From NCBI RefSeq assembly GCF_016786305.1, contig NZ_JADWYV010000013.1: a stretch of 64,000 nt of DNA; one strand, written 5' to 3'. The position numbers and the translations under genes were made by a program. Positions 17,304 through 26,247 of this stretch are shown here, piece by piece. The notes under the pieces were generated by a model that was not told where the DNA came from, made no database searches, and saw only the letters and a list, made by a program, of their open reading frames with translations. Positions within the stretch are counted from its first letter, which is position 1, and each line of letters starts with the position of its first letter. Source of the DNA: Pseudofrankia nepalensis. GTDB taxonomy: Bacteria; Actinomycetota; Actinomycetes; Frankiales; Frankiaceae.

Positions 17304-18248
17304 TTACGGCAGTACGGTCCCTTGCGCCTTGCGTTGAAGAAGGTCGACCAGCAGCGCGTCGCGCTCGGTGACCAGGCGCCGCTGGTCGACTCCGGCCAGC
17401 GCGTCGTCGACGCCGCGGATGAGAAGGTCCGCGAGCGCGGGGGTCAGCCGCGGCTGGCCGAGGTCGTCCATCCACTCCTGCGTGGGCGGACCGAGGTGCT
17501 CCAGGACGTGCGCCAGGCCCCCGGCGCCGCCGGACAGATGCTGGTTGAGCAGCGGCCCGAGCAGCGCCCAGCGCAGGCCGGGGCCGTGGGAGATCGCGGT
17601 GTCGATGTCCGCGACGGTGGCCACACCCCGCTCGACCAGCGAATAGGCCTCGCGCCACAGCGCGGCCTGCAGCCGGTTGGTGACGTGACCGGGCAGCTCC
17701 TGGCGCACCAGGATGGGGCGTTTCCCGATCGCGGTGTAGAGCGCCATCGCCGCGCGGACGACCCGGTCGTCCGTGCGTTCCCCGGGGACGACCTCGACGA
17801 GGGGGATGAGGTGGGCGGGATGGAACGGATGCCCGACCAGCACGCGTTCCGGGTGACGCCCGCACATCGCCTGCAACTGGGACGGCATCAGTCCCGAGGA
17901 ACTGCTCGCGATCGGGGTCTCGGGCACCGCCGCCTCGTCCAGCTCGGCGAGCAGCCGTTGCTTGAGGTCGCGGCGCTCGGGGCCGTTCTCCTGGACGAAC
18001 ATGGCGACCGCCGCCGCCTCGCCGGCGCTCGCCGTGAAGGTGAGCCGATCGATGGACGCGCCCCGCGCCAGCCCGAGACGGGTCAGCGCGGGCCACGCCT
18101 CACCGACCGCGCCGCGCAGGGCCGGCTCCGCGCCAGGCGCGGGATCGTAGGCGACCACGTCGTGGCCCCTTGCCAGGAACAGCGCGGTCCACCCCGCGCC
18201 GATCACGCCGGTTCCCACCACGGCGACGGGCGGGGGTGCCGCCGTCAC
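17304..18248 (-). CDS. 3-hydroxyacyl-CoA dehydrogenase family (carnitine dehydrogenase-like)
   Basis: NAD-dependent dehydrogenase of 314 residues in the L-3-hydroxyacyl-CoA/L-carnitine/lambda-crystallin group. The N-terminal Rossmann motif is VVGTGVIGAGWTALFLARG. Catalytic-region motifs are SSSSGLMPSQLQ and GHPFHPAHLIPLVEVVPG, and the C-terminal helical domain holds GPGLRWALLGP. It starts with GTG overlapping the stop codon of the upstream acetoacetyl-CoA synthetase gene (GTGA overlap), so the two are translationally coupled. Together they would oxidise a 3-hydroxy acid to a 3-keto acid that is then activated with CoA. Confidence 0.9.
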   Translation of the reverse strand: MTAAPPPVAVVGTGVIGAGWTALFLARGHDVVAYDPAPGAEPALRGAVGEAWPALTRLGLARGASIDRLTFTASAGEAAAVAMFVQENGPERRDLKQRLLAELDEAAVPETPIASSSSGLMPSQLQAMCGRHPERVLVGHPFHPAHLIPLVEVVPGERTDDRVVRAAMALYTAIGKRPILVRQELPGHVTNRLQAALWREAYSLVERGVATVADIDTAISHGPGLRWALLGPLLNQHLSGGAGGLAHVLEHLGPPTQEWMDDLGQPRLTPALADLLIRGVDDALAGVDQRRLVTERDALLVDLLQRKAQGTVLP

Positions 18249-20218
18249 GAGGTCCCGCGTTCGCGCGCGTACGCGGCGAAGGCGTCGAGCGCGCCGGGAT
18301 CGAGCAGCGCGCCCGGTGACGCGACGTCGGTGGGCGCGGCGCCGCGCAGGATCCGCTTGACCGGCACCTCCAGCTTCTTGCCCGTGCGGGAGTACGGCAC
18401 CGCCACCACCGGCACGATCGTGTCGGGGACGTGGCGCGGCGAGAGCGCGGCGCGGATCTCCTTTGCCAGCCGGTGCCGGAGCGCCTCGTCGACGACGACA
18501 CCCGCGGCGGGTACCACGAACAGGATCAGCTCACCCGTGCCGCCGGCGGGGTCCTCCAGGTAAACGATCACGCTGTCGACGATCTCGGTCACGTCTTCCA
18601 GCACGCGGTAGAACTCGCCGGTCCCGAGCCGCACACCGCCGCGGTTGAGGGTCGCGTCGGAACGGCCAGTGATGACGCATGACCCGACAGTCGAGAACCT
18701 GCACCAGTCCCCGAACCGGAACACGCCGGGGTACTGGGCGAAGTAGGCCGCCCGCAGCCCGCCGCCGTCCTCGTCGCCCCAGAACCCGACCGGCATCGAC
18801 GGCATCGGGGCGGTGATGACCAGCTCACCGACCTCTCCCACGAGGTCGTTGCCCTCCTCGTCGAAGGCCCGGGCGTCGACGCCGAGGCTCGCGCCGGACA
18901 TCTCGCCGGCCCAGACCGGCTGCAGCGGGGAGGCCTGGACCAGGCCGGTGCAGACGTCGGTGCCGCCGCTGCCGACGTTGAGAAGCACCCGGCCGCCGAA
19001 CTGCTCGGCGACCCACCGGAAGCCCTCGGGCGGGAAGGGGCTCCCGGCGACGCCGATCTGCTGGAGCCTGGAAAGGCCGAACTCCTCGGCGGGGCGCAGG
19101 CCCGCCTTGCGGCAGCTCATCAGGTAACCGGGGCTGGCGCCCATCAGGGTCGCGCCGGTCTCCTGGGCGAGCCGCCACTGCTCCCGCGGGTCGGGGTACA
19201 GCGGGTTGCCGTCGATCATCACGATCGCGCTACGGACCAACAGCGCCGAGACGAGGGTGTTCCACATCATCCAGGCGGTCGTGGTGAACCAGAGCAGCCG
19301 GTCGCCGGGGCCGAGATTCCAGTGGAAGGAATGGTTCTTCAGGTGCTCGAGCAGGAGGCCACCGTGCCCGTGGACGATCGCCTTCGGCTTGCCCGTCGTC
19401 CCGGAGGAGAACAGGACGCAGAGCGGGTGCGCGAACGGCACGGGCTCGAAGGAGAGCTGCTCGTCGGTCGGAGCCGCCAGTGCGGACCAGTCCACCGTGC
19501 CGTCGAGTACCAGCGGTCCGTAGGGAACATGCACCACATGCTCGACCGTCGCCAGGGCGGCGCGGATCTCGACGAGCTCGGAACGTTTGTCGATCTGTTT
19601 GGCGCCGTAGGTGTAGCCGGCGACGGCCAGCAGCACCTTCGGTCCGATCTGGTCAAACCTGTCGATCACGCTTTGGGGACCGAACTCGGGCGCGCATCCG
19701 GCCCAGATGGCCCCCAGGCTGGCGGTGGCGAGAAACGCGATCAAGGCCTCGGGGCAGTTGGGCAGATAGCCGGCGACGCGGTCGCCGCGTCCCACCCCGA
19801 GGCGTCGCAGGCCTTCGCGGACACGGCGGACCTGCTCGGCGAGCTCGCCGAAGGTCAGCTCGACCGGATCACGGGTCTGGGAGTACGCCAGGACCGCCGT
19901 CGTGGCGGCGTCGTCCGGGGCGCCGAAGCAGTGCTCCGCGTAGTTGAGTGTGGCGCCGGGAAACCACCGGGCTCCCGGCATGACGCGATCGGCCAGCACC
20001 TCGGTGTACGGCGCGTGGGCCTTGACGTCGAAGTACCGCCAGACGGCTTCCCAGAACCCCGCGAGGTCGGCGACCGACCACCGGCGAAGATCCTCCCAGG
20101 ACGAGACGTCCGCGCGGCCTGTCGCGGCCAGCCAGGAAAGGAAGCCGCGGACCCGTGCCTTCGCCACCTGGTCGGGGTGCGGGTCGTAGAGCAGTTCGGG
20201 GCCGGCAGGCGCGGTCAT
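18245..20218 (-). CDS. Acetoacetate--CoA ligase
   Basis: ANL-superfamily ligase of 657 residues, the normal length of acetoacetyl-CoA synthetases. It carries the family N-terminal domain (FWEAVWRYFDVKAHAPY), the ATP-binding P-loop SSGTTGKPK, and the C-terminal hinge and Lys region (SRTGKKLEVPVKR) with the catalytic Lys. It activates acetoacetate or a related 3-keto acid with ATP and CoA in the cytoplasm. It overlaps the upstream hydratase gene by ATGA and the downstream dehydrogenase by GTGA, so one polycistronic message with coupled translation is likely. Confidence 0.93.
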   Translation of the reverse strand: MTAPAGPELLYDPHPDQVAKARVRGFLSWLAATGRADVSSWEDLRRWSVADLAGFWEAVWRYFDVKAHAPYTEVLADRVMPGARWFPGATLNYAEHCFGAPDDAATTAVLAYSQTRDPVELTFGELAEQVRRVREGLRRLGVGRGDRVAGYLPNCPEALIAFLATASLGAIWAGCAPEFGPQSVIDRFDQIGPKVLLAVAGYTYGAKQIDKRSELVEIRAALATVEHVVHVPYGPLVLDGTVDWSALAAPTDEQLSFEPVPFAHPLCVLFSSGTTGKPKAIVHGHGGLLLEHLKNHSFHWNLGPGDRLLWFTTTAWMMWNTLVSALLVRSAIVMIDGNPLYPDPREQWRLAQETGATLMGASPGYLMSCRKAGLRPAEEFGLSRLQQIGVAGSPFPPEGFRWVAEQFGGRVLLNVGSGGTDVCTGLVQASPLQPVWAGEMSGASLGVDARAFDEEGNDLVGEVGELVITAPMPSMPVGFWGDEDGGGLRAAYFAQYPGVFRFGDWCRFSTVGSCVITGRSDATLNRGGVRLGTGEFYRVLEDVTEIVDSVIVYLEDPAGGTGELILFVVPAAGVVVDEALRHRLAKEIRAALSPRHVPDTIVPVVAVPYSRTGKKLEVPVKRILRGAAPTDVASPGALLDPGALDAFAAYARERGTS

Positions 20219-21015
20219 CGGTCGCCCCCCGCGACGACCTTCGCGGCCCGCCCGTCGAGGAACGCCGTCATGCGGTCCTTCGCGTCCTGGCTGCTCTGCG
20301 CGACCGCGGACATCAGCGACTCCAGCAGCAGCCCGGTCTCCGGCGATGCCTCGGCGATCCGGGGAAGGGCGTGGATCACGGCGAAGTTGCTGACCGGCGA
20401 GTTCGTGGCGATCTTCTCCGCGAGCTCGAACGCCTTGTCGAGGCCGGCCCCCTCGGATACGCGGTAGTGCGCGAGTCCGGCCTGGGCGCCTTCGTCCGCG
20501 TCCAGCACCCGGCCGGTCAGCATCATGTCGACCACGCGGTGAGCGCCGATCAGCCTCGGGACCCGGACCGAGGCGCCGCCGCCGACGAAGAGACCACGCT
20601 GCGCTTCGGGCAGCGCGAAGAACGCGGTGTCCTCCGCGACGCGTAGATGAGCCGAGGCCGCGAGCTCCAGCCCACCGCCGATCACGGCGCCCTTCAGCAC
20701 CGCGATCACGGGGATGGCGCCGGACTCGATGCTTCGGAAGGCGTCATGCCACATGCGGGAGTGGTGGAGCCCGGCGACGGCGTCGCCGTCGGTGAGCGCG
20801 TTGAGGTCCAGGCCCGCCGAGAAGTGCCTGCCAGCGGCGGCGATGACCGCCACCTTCGCCCAGGTCGGCGGCGTCCCGAAGAACGACCCGAGTTCCTGGA
20901 TCGTCCGGTCGTCCAGGGCGTTGCGCTTGTGGCTCCGGTTCAGGGTCACCACAGCGACCGGGCCTCGTCGCTCGACGATCAGCGACGAGGCCTCCTCCCG
21001 CGCGGTGAGGCTCAT
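20215..21015 (-). CDS. Enoyl-CoA hydratase/isomerase family protein
   Basis: Crotonase-fold enzyme of 266 residues. The CoA/oxyanion motif AGRHFSAGLDL is followed by GAVIGGGLELA, which supplies the second oxyanion NH, and the helix with LPEAQRGLFVGGG. The Glu pair of true hydratases is not fully evident, so isomerase or another crotonase chemistry is possible. The frame opens at 21066, but ATG 21015 has AAGGAG about 7 bases before it and is preferred. It is the first gene of the operon and diverges from the MarR gene at 21116, the usual layout for MarR control. Confidence 0.9.
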   Translation of the reverse strand: MSLTAREEASSLIVERRGPVAVVTLNRSHKRNALDDRTIQELGSFFGTPPTWAKVAVIAAAGRHFSAGLDLNALTDGDAVAGLHHSRMWHDAFRSIESGAIPVIAVLKGAVIGGGLELAASAHLRVAEDTAFFALPEAQRGLFVGGGASVRVPRLIGAHRVVDMMLTGRVLDADEGAQAGLAHYRVSEGAGLDKAFELAEKIATNSPVSNFAVIHALPRIAEASPETGLLLESLMSAVAQSSQDAKDRMTAFLDGRAAKVVAGGDR

Positions 21016-21040
21016 CGAGCGTCTCCTTGCCTCGACCGAA

Positions 21041-21094
21041 ACCATCAGGAACCTTGATGGTTGCATGGTGCGATACCATCAGGTTTCCTGTCAA
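21041..21094. promoter_or_regulatory. Divergent promoter region with MarR-type operator repeats
   Basis: Between the divergent hydratase operon and MarR gene, ACCATCAGG occurs at 21041 and again at 21075, and CCATCA (21042-21047) pairs with TGATGG (21055-21060). A TTGACA -35 element for the minus-strand operon reads from 21094 to 21089, though its -10 box is unclear. The repeats are good candidates for MarR binding. Confidence 0.5.
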
Positions 21095-21115
21095 TCTTGG
21101 TAGACGGAGCCCGTC

Positions 21116-21562
21116 ATGACCGGGAGCGAGCCGCGGAAGAGCCCGTCCCTGCTGTACGCGGTCAAGCGCCTCGAACTGGTGATCCGGTCGCACCTGGACG
21201 TCATGCTCCTGGGCTCCGGCGTGACAACGCCGCAGTACACGGCGCTCACGGTGCTGGACCACCGGGACGGCGTCTCGGCCGCCAAGCTCGCGCGGGACTC
21301 CTTCGTCACCCCACAGGCGATGGCCGACATGCTGCGAGCGCTGGCGGATCGCGGACTGATCAGACGCGCCGCCAACCCGGAGAGCAAACGGGAGCGCCTC
21401 GTGTACATCACCGACGACGGCCGACGGCTCCTCGGCAAGTACGCCGACGCCGCCGACGAGATCGCCCGGCGGATGGTGTCGGACCTCGCGGCCGACGAGG
21501 TCGCGGCCTTTCGTGACGCCCTTGACCTCTCCTGGATCGCCCTCCGTGACCGGCACGAGTAA
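21116..21562 (+). CDS. MarR family transcriptional regulator
   Basis: A 148-residue winged-helix regulator. The recognition region reads VSAAKLARDSFVTPQAMADM (residues about 50-70) and the wing RRAANPESKRERLVYITDDG. Flanking helices form the dimer interface. Such proteins usually repress a divergent operon and release DNA on binding an aromatic or acyl-CoA ligand. Here the divergent operon is the hydratase/acetoacetyl-CoA synthetase group, with operator-like repeats between them. ATG 21116 is preceded by GGAG. Confidence 0.92.
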   Translation: MTGSEPRKSPSLLYAVKRLELVIRSHLDVMLLGSGVTTPQYTALTVLDHRDGVSAAKLARDSFVTPQAMADMLRALADRGLIRRAANPESKRERLVYITDDGRRLLGKYADAADEIARRMVSDLAADEVAAFRDALDLSWIALRDRHE

Positions 21563-21740
21563 GTGCCTGGCTGCGCGGCGTCCGCAGCAAGCTCGGAACA
21601 AGCGATCGGACCGCCGCCGGCACCCTGGCGCCCAGGGCCTGGGCTGCTGGCCTGACGCCGCGTCGGCGCGGTAGGGCGGGCCGTCCGCTTCCGTCGTGGT
21701 GGGTCGCGGCGCGCGATCCTGAGTCCTCGCCTCCCGACGC

Positions 21741-21777
21741 TTGATAATTAACGTACAGCTGTCCATTATCTGTCGCG
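21741..21777 (+). promoter_or_regulatory. Leaderless promoter with palindrome for the TetR gene
   Basis: TTGATA (21741-21746) and CATTAT (21764-21769) are 17 bases apart and place the transcript start at about 21776-21777, exactly on the GTG start codon. The inverted repeat GATAAT (21743-21748) and ATTATC (21765-21770) overlaps both boxes and suggests self-repression. Confidence 0.6.
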
Positions 21778-22403
21778 TGACGTTCAGCCTGCCGCCGTCG
21801 GTCGAGGTCCGGGACCGCCGGGTGCGTCGTTCGCGGGCCGCGCTGTTGCGGGCGGCGATCGAGCTGGTGACGGAGCGGGGCACGGCCGCGGTGCCGATCT
21901 CGGAGCTCGCCGAGGCGGCGGACGTGAGCAGGCAGGTGCTCTATCAGCAGTTCGGGGACCGGGACGCGCTCCTGCTCGAGGCGGCGCTGGATCTCGCCCG
22001 GCGTGATCTGATGCCGCGGCTCGGAGATCCCGCGGCCACGGTCCCGGGCCGGGCCCGGTCGCTGGCGCTGGCGCGGCATTTCGCGGAGTACCGCGGGTTC
22101 TACCGGGCGGTGATGACGGGGTCGACCGCGTTCGCGCTGAGCAGGGCGTTGGAGGGCCTGCTCGTCCCGTTCAACCGGCGGCTTTTCCACGAGGCTTTCG
22201 GCGGGACGCTGGACGCGCGCACGGTCGACGACCTGGCGACGTACCTGACCGGCGGCGGGCACGCCTTCGTCTATTCCTGGCTGATCGACGGGGATGATCC
22301 GCTCGATCCGGAGGAGTTCGCCGACCGGCTCACCCGGATGGTGTCCGTCGTCGTGGACGCGCTGCTCGCGAGGCACGCGGCCGGTGGCGAGGCGGTCCCG
22401 TGA
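21777..22403 (+). CDS. TetR family transcriptional regulator
   Basis: A regulator of about 208 residues with an N-terminal helix-turn-helix (PISELAEAADVSRQVLYQQF). The open frame begins with a TTG at 21741, but that codon is the first base set of a -35 box, so the GTG at 21777 is taken as the start of a leaderless message. The next gene on the strand is the type-B carboxylesterase at 22585, a probable target together with the gene itself. Confidence 0.9.
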   Translation: MTFSLPPSVEVRDRRVRRSRAALLRAAIELVTERGTAAVPISELAEAADVSRQVLYQQFGDRDALLLEAALDLARRDLMPRLGDPAATVPGRARSLALARHFAEYRGFYRAVMTGSTAFALSRALEGLLVPFNRRLFHEAFGGTLDARTVDDLATYLTGGGHAFVYSWLIDGDDPLDPEEFADRLTRMVSVVVDALLARHAAGGEAVP

Positions 22404-22584
22404 CGTCCAGCGACGGTCCCGGCGCGTGGGCTGAACTCCGTGCGGCGGCCGTGCTCACTGGTCGCGACGCGGTGCGCTCGCCGCCGCGGAAGGGGATGCG
22501 GCGCCGTCGGTCCCGCGTGGACCGATACGTGGCAGGAGTGGTCAGGCTTTCTGGTGCTGGTGATCAAACCGAGAGGACGGTTCG

Positions 22585-24132
22585 ATGAACTTAGAGGAGA
22601 CCTCCGGGGTGGGGCGCTCAGGCGAGGTGCAGGCGCGCATCGCCCCCGGAGCGGTGCGCGGCCGTTGGGAGGGCGGGCTGGCCGTCTTCCGGGGTGTTCC
22701 GTTCGCGCGGCCGCCGGTGGGGGAGGACCGGTTCGCGGCGCCGCGGCCGGTCCCCGCGTGGGACGGCGCGCGGGAGGCGTTCGCCTTCGGCCCGCCGCCT
22801 CCCCAGGATGTGGGGATTCCCGGGCGGAGCGGTGTTCTGGAGGCGTCGGCGGGCGACGGCTGGTTGACGGTCAACGTCTGGTCGCCGGAGCCGGACCCGG
22901 CGGCCCGGCGCCCGGTCATGGTGTGGATCTACGGCGGGGCGTACAAGCTCGGTTTCTCGGGCAGCCCGGGCTACGACGCCCACCAGATCGCCGCGGACGG
23001 CGACGTCGTCGTGGTCTCCTTCAACTATCGCGTTGGCATCGAGGGGTTCGCGCATATCGCGGGCGCGCCGGCGAACCGTGGGCTGCTCGACCAGGTCGCG
23101 GCGCTCGAATGGGTGCGTGACAACATCGCGGCCTTTGGTGGTGACCCCGAGCGGGTCACGGTCTTCGGTGAGTCGGCGGGGGCGGGGTCCATCGCCGCGC
23201 TGCTGGCGATGCCGCGCGCGGCGGGCCTGTTCCGGCGGGCGATCCTGCAGAGCCCGGCCGGCATCTTCTTCTCGGACGCGCTGGCGGCCGACATCGCGGC
23301 CGCCATCGCCGCGGCCGCGGGACAGCGGGCGACGGTCGAGGACCTGTCCTTGGTGGATCCCTACCAGCTGGTGGACGCCGGCGCTGTCGTGACCACCAAG
23401 ATGCGCGAGCACGCGGACCGGTGGGGACCGGTGGCCCACACGATCTCGCCGTTCGCCCCGGTCGTCGACGGTGACGTGCTCCCAGTCGCTCCCTGGGAGG
23501 CGCTGGCCGCCGGGTCGGCGCGGGACGTCGAGCTGATCATCGGGCACAACCGCGACGAGTGCCGGCTGTTCACCGTCCTCGCCGGTCAGCACGGCCACGT
23601 CGGACAGGACGACGCGGCGGTCGCGCTGCGCGCCTTCGGCCCTGGTCCCGACGGTGAGCGGGCCTACCGCGCGGCCTTCCCGGACGCCTCGGCCGGGCAG
23701 CTGCACGAGCTCGTCCAGACCGACTGGCTGTTCCGCATGCCCACCCTGCACCTGGCCGACGCGCAGAACGCCGGCGGCGGCCGCGCCCACCTCTACGAGC
23801 TGACCTGGCCGGCCCCCGGCGGCGACGGGGTGCTGGGCGCCTGCCACGGCCTCGACGGCCCGCTGGTGTTCGGCACCTTCGCCGCGCACCTCGGCCCCCT
23901 GCTCCTCGGCCCCGAGCCGCCCGCCGAAGCGAGAACGCTGGCCGCCCGGATCCGCGGCGCCTGGACCGACTTCGCCAGCACGGGCGACCCGGGCTGGCCC
24001 GCCTACGACCCCGAACGGCGACTCACCCAGGTCTTCGACGCGCCCCCGACCGTCACCCCCTATCCAGAGGAGAAATCCCGGGCGCTGTGGCGGGACCACG
24101 TCTTCTCCGCCCTGCCCCTGCTCGTCCCGTAG
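22585..24132 (+). CDS. Carboxylesterase, type B family
   Basis: Alpha/beta-hydrolase of 515 residues from the carboxylesterase/cholinesterase family, hydrolysing carboxylic esters. The family start motif FRGVPFARPPVGEDRF is followed by the oxyanion hole GGAYKLGF, the nucleophile Ser197 in FGESAGAGS and a candidate catalytic His421 in GACHGLDGP. No signal peptide is seen, so it is cytoplasmic. ATG 22585 has GAGAGGA about 6 bases upstream. It follows the TetR gene by 181 bases and precedes an ABC receptor, suggesting an ester taken up from outside. Confidence 0.92.
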   Translation: MNLEETSGVGRSGEVQARIAPGAVRGRWEGGLAVFRGVPFARPPVGEDRFAAPRPVPAWDGAREAFAFGPPPPQDVGIPGRSGVLEASAGDGWLTVNVWSPEPDPAARRPVMVWIYGGAYKLGFSGSPGYDAHQIAADGDVVVVSFNYRVGIEGFAHIAGAPANRGLLDQVAALEWVRDNIAAFGGDPERVTVFGESAGAGSIAALLAMPRAAGLFRRAILQSPAGIFFSDALAADIAAAIAAAAGQRATVEDLSLVDPYQLVDAGAVVTTKMREHADRWGPVAHTISPFAPVVDGDVLPVAPWEALAAGSARDVELIIGHNRDECRLFTVLAGQHGHVGQDDAAVALRAFGPGPDGERAYRAAFPDASAGQLHELVQTDWLFRMPTLHLADAQNAGGGRAHLYELTWPAPGGDGVLGACHGLDGPLVFGTFAAHLGPLLLGPEPPAEARTLAARIRGAWTDFASTGDPGWPAYDPERRLTQVFDAPPTVTPYPEEKSRALWRDHVFSALPLLVP

Positions 24133-24326
24133 CACCGAGTCGAAGGCGGCCATGGCCGCGGCCGCCAAGACGACCCGATGGCCATATCCCGAGAACTGGC
24201 CGACACAACGCGGCCTGAGCGCGGTCCTGACACCATTGCGGCCGCCAGGACGCGAAATTCCGCCTTTCCAGCGCCCGACGTGTCTCGTCTTCCCGTGACA
24301 TTCCCCTGACATTCCAGGAGTACCCG

Positions 24327-25727
24327 ATGGCTCACCGGCCCGATCCCGAAATCACCGCTATCGCGGCGGCCCCACCGCCGATGCGGACGACGCGCGAGCG
24401 ACACTCAGGAATCCTGCTCGACAAGTTATCGCCCAGGCGGACGTGGCATCGGCCCGCGCGTACGCGCCTGGCCGCCCTGGCCGCCCTGGCCGCCCTGGCC
24501 GCCGCGAGTCTTCTCGCGACCGCCGGATGCGGAGGCGGTGACGGCGACGGCGCCGAGGACCCGCCGACGGCCAGCGCCTCGAACGCGGCCGGGGTGCTCG
24601 GGCCGAAGGCCCCAGCCCAGGGCGAGCCGGTCCGGATCGGGGTGATCTCGGACGGCAAGGGGGCCTTCGGGGACATGTCCGTGCAGTTCGCCGTGGCTGA
24701 CGCCACCGCCGCGTACCTGAACGAGCACCGCTCCGGCATCGGCGGCCGGCCCATCCAGCTGGTCACGTGCGAGGCCCAGGCCGACCCGAGCAAGAGCGTC
24801 GACTGCGCGAACCGCATGATCGAGGAAGACGTCGTCGCCGTCGTCCTGCCCGAGCTGACGGCGACGGACGACGTGTGGAAGACGCTGCACGACGCCAAGA
24901 TGCCGGTGATGCTCTTCGGCGCGAGCAGTGCCACCCTGCTGGCCGACGCCGCCTCGACCTTCACTCTCGGTGACCCGCTGTTTGGTCGTGTCGAGCTGCC
25001 CATCGAGCTCGCCAAGGACGCCGGCACGGACAAGGTGGCCGCCGTCGTGATCGACGTGCCCGCCGCGCTGAGCCTCTATGACACGATCGCGCCGCCCGTG
25101 TTCGAGGAGGCCGGCGTCGAGCTCGACGTCGTCCGGGTCCCGCCGGGCACCGCCGACATGACGCCCCAGATGCAGAACGTGGCCGCCAGCGGCGCCGGTG
25201 TCGTGCAGATCGTGGGGAATGACGCGTTCTGCATCAGCGCGCTGAACGGCCTGCGGGCGGTCGGCTACCAGGGGAAGATCACGGTGATCGCGCAGTGCAT
25301 CACCGACGCGACCCGTAAGGCGGTACCAGGAGACGTGCTCGAGGGGATCGCGATGGCCGCCGCGACGCCGATCGGAACCGACAACCCCTCGACCCGCCTG
25401 TACAACGCCGTCGCGGAGACCTACGGAAAAGACATCGACACCAGCACCGCCGCCGGAGTCAGCATGTTCATCGCGCTCGCCGGCTTCCAGGCGGCCACCG
25501 AGGGGATCTCGCCGGACGCCATCACCTCGGAGGCCATCGTCTCCACCATCAGGGCGATGCCGGAGAAGGAACTGCCCGGCGCGGGCGGACTGCAATTCCG
25601 CTGCAACGGCAAGGCCAGCCCGGCGGAGCCCGCGATCTGCGTCCGCGGCGGTCTGATCACCACCCTGGACGCGAAGGGTCAGCCCGCCGAGTACCAGACA
25701 GCCGGCGCCTCGCCCATCGAGGACTGA
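24327..25727 (+). CDS. ABC transporter substrate-binding lipoprotein (orphan receptor)
   Basis: Receptor of the branched-chain amino acid (HAAT) type, 466 residues. A long basic N-terminal region (about 48 residues) precedes a Leu/Ala-repeat hydrophobic segment and the lipobox TAGC with Cys68. The mature domain starts at IGVISDGKGAFGDMS. ATG 24327 is supported by AGGAG 5 bases upstream, so the long n-region appears real; an ATG at 24381 would shorten it. No permease or ATPase gene is adjacent, so it may feed the fused transporter at 7617-11351 or a distant one. Confidence 0.9.
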   Translation: MAHRPDPEITAIAAAPPPMRTTRERHSGILLDKLSPRRTWHRPARTRLAALAALAALAAASLLATAGCGGGDGDGAEDPPTASASNAAGVLGPKAPAQGEPVRIGVISDGKGAFGDMSVQFAVADATAAYLNEHRSGIGGRPIQLVTCEAQADPSKSVDCANRMIEEDVVAVVLPELTATDDVWKTLHDAKMPVMLFGASSATLLADAASTFTLGDPLFGRVELPIELAKDAGTDKVAAVVIDVPAALSLYDTIAPPVFEEAGVELDVVRVPPGTADMTPQMQNVAASGAGVVQIVGNDAFCISALNGLRAVGYQGKITVIAQCITDATRKAVPGDVLEGIAMAAATPIGTDNPSTRLYNAVAETYGKDIDTSTAAGVSMFIALAGFQAATEGISPDAITSEAIVSTIRAMPEKELPGAGGLQFRCNGKASPAEPAICVRGGLITTLDAKGQPAEYQTAGASPIED

Positions 25728-25759
25728 GACCGCCCGGACTGGAGGAGGTGAAACATCCG

Positions 25760-26242
25760 GTGGACGACCGGCCCGTGACGATGCCGCCCCCGCCCTCGCT
25801 GGTGCCGATGGCGCAGGTGTGCTGCAACGTCGGGCCGGTCGTCTCGCTCGGGCCGGCCACCTACGGCGAGCGCCGGTACGTGTCGCTGGGCGACGGAAGC
25901 GTCCGCGGGCCGGAACTCAACGGCGCGCTGGTCGAGGGCGGCGTCGACTGGCAGATCGCGCGGTCCGACGGCGCGCTGGACATCTCCGCGCACTATGTCC
26001 TCCGGCTCGACGACGGCGCGCTGGTCGAGGTCCGCAGCGACGGCCTGCGGTACGGTCCGCCCGAGGTGATGGCACGCCTGGCGCGTGGTGAGGCGGTGCC
26101 AGCGGAGGAGTACTTCTTTCGCACCACCGTGCGCTTCACCACCGGCGCGCGAGCCTGGCTGCACCTCAACAGGACGCTCGCGCTCGCCGTCGGCCAGCGC
26201 GAGGCACGGCGGGTGGTGCTGGACTTCTACCGGGTCACCTGA
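25760..26242 (+). CDS. DUF3237 family protein
   Basis: A 160-residue beta-rich protein of the DUF3237 family (GPELNGALVEGGVDWQIARS, then DISAHYVLRLDDGALVEV, and FFRTTVRFTTGA). The function is unknown. Genes of this family often sit near aromatic or acyl-CoA catabolism. GTG 25760 was chosen because the strong GGAGGAGGTGA site lies about 9 bases before it; the alternative GTG at 25748 falls inside that site. It lies 32 bases after the receptor gene. Confidence 0.82.
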   Translation: MDDRPVTMPPPPSLVPMAQVCCNVGPVVSLGPATYGERRYVSLGDGSVRGPELNGALVEGGVDWQIARSDGALDISAHYVLRLDDGALVEVRSDGLRYGPPEVMARLARGEAVPAEEYFFRTTVRFTTGARAWLHLNRTLALAVGQREARRVVLDFYRVT

Positions 26243-26247
26243 CCGAA

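Noticed and set aside
24146..24159. 14-bp palindrome after the carboxylesterase stop
   Set aside because: It is built only of GC-rich NotI/NcoI-like text with no loop; it is too short and loopless for a confident terminator and is not at a promoter.
22618..24312. Minus-strand open frame of 564 codons
   Set aside because: It is antisense to the type-B carboxylesterase, which carries the full catalytic motif set.
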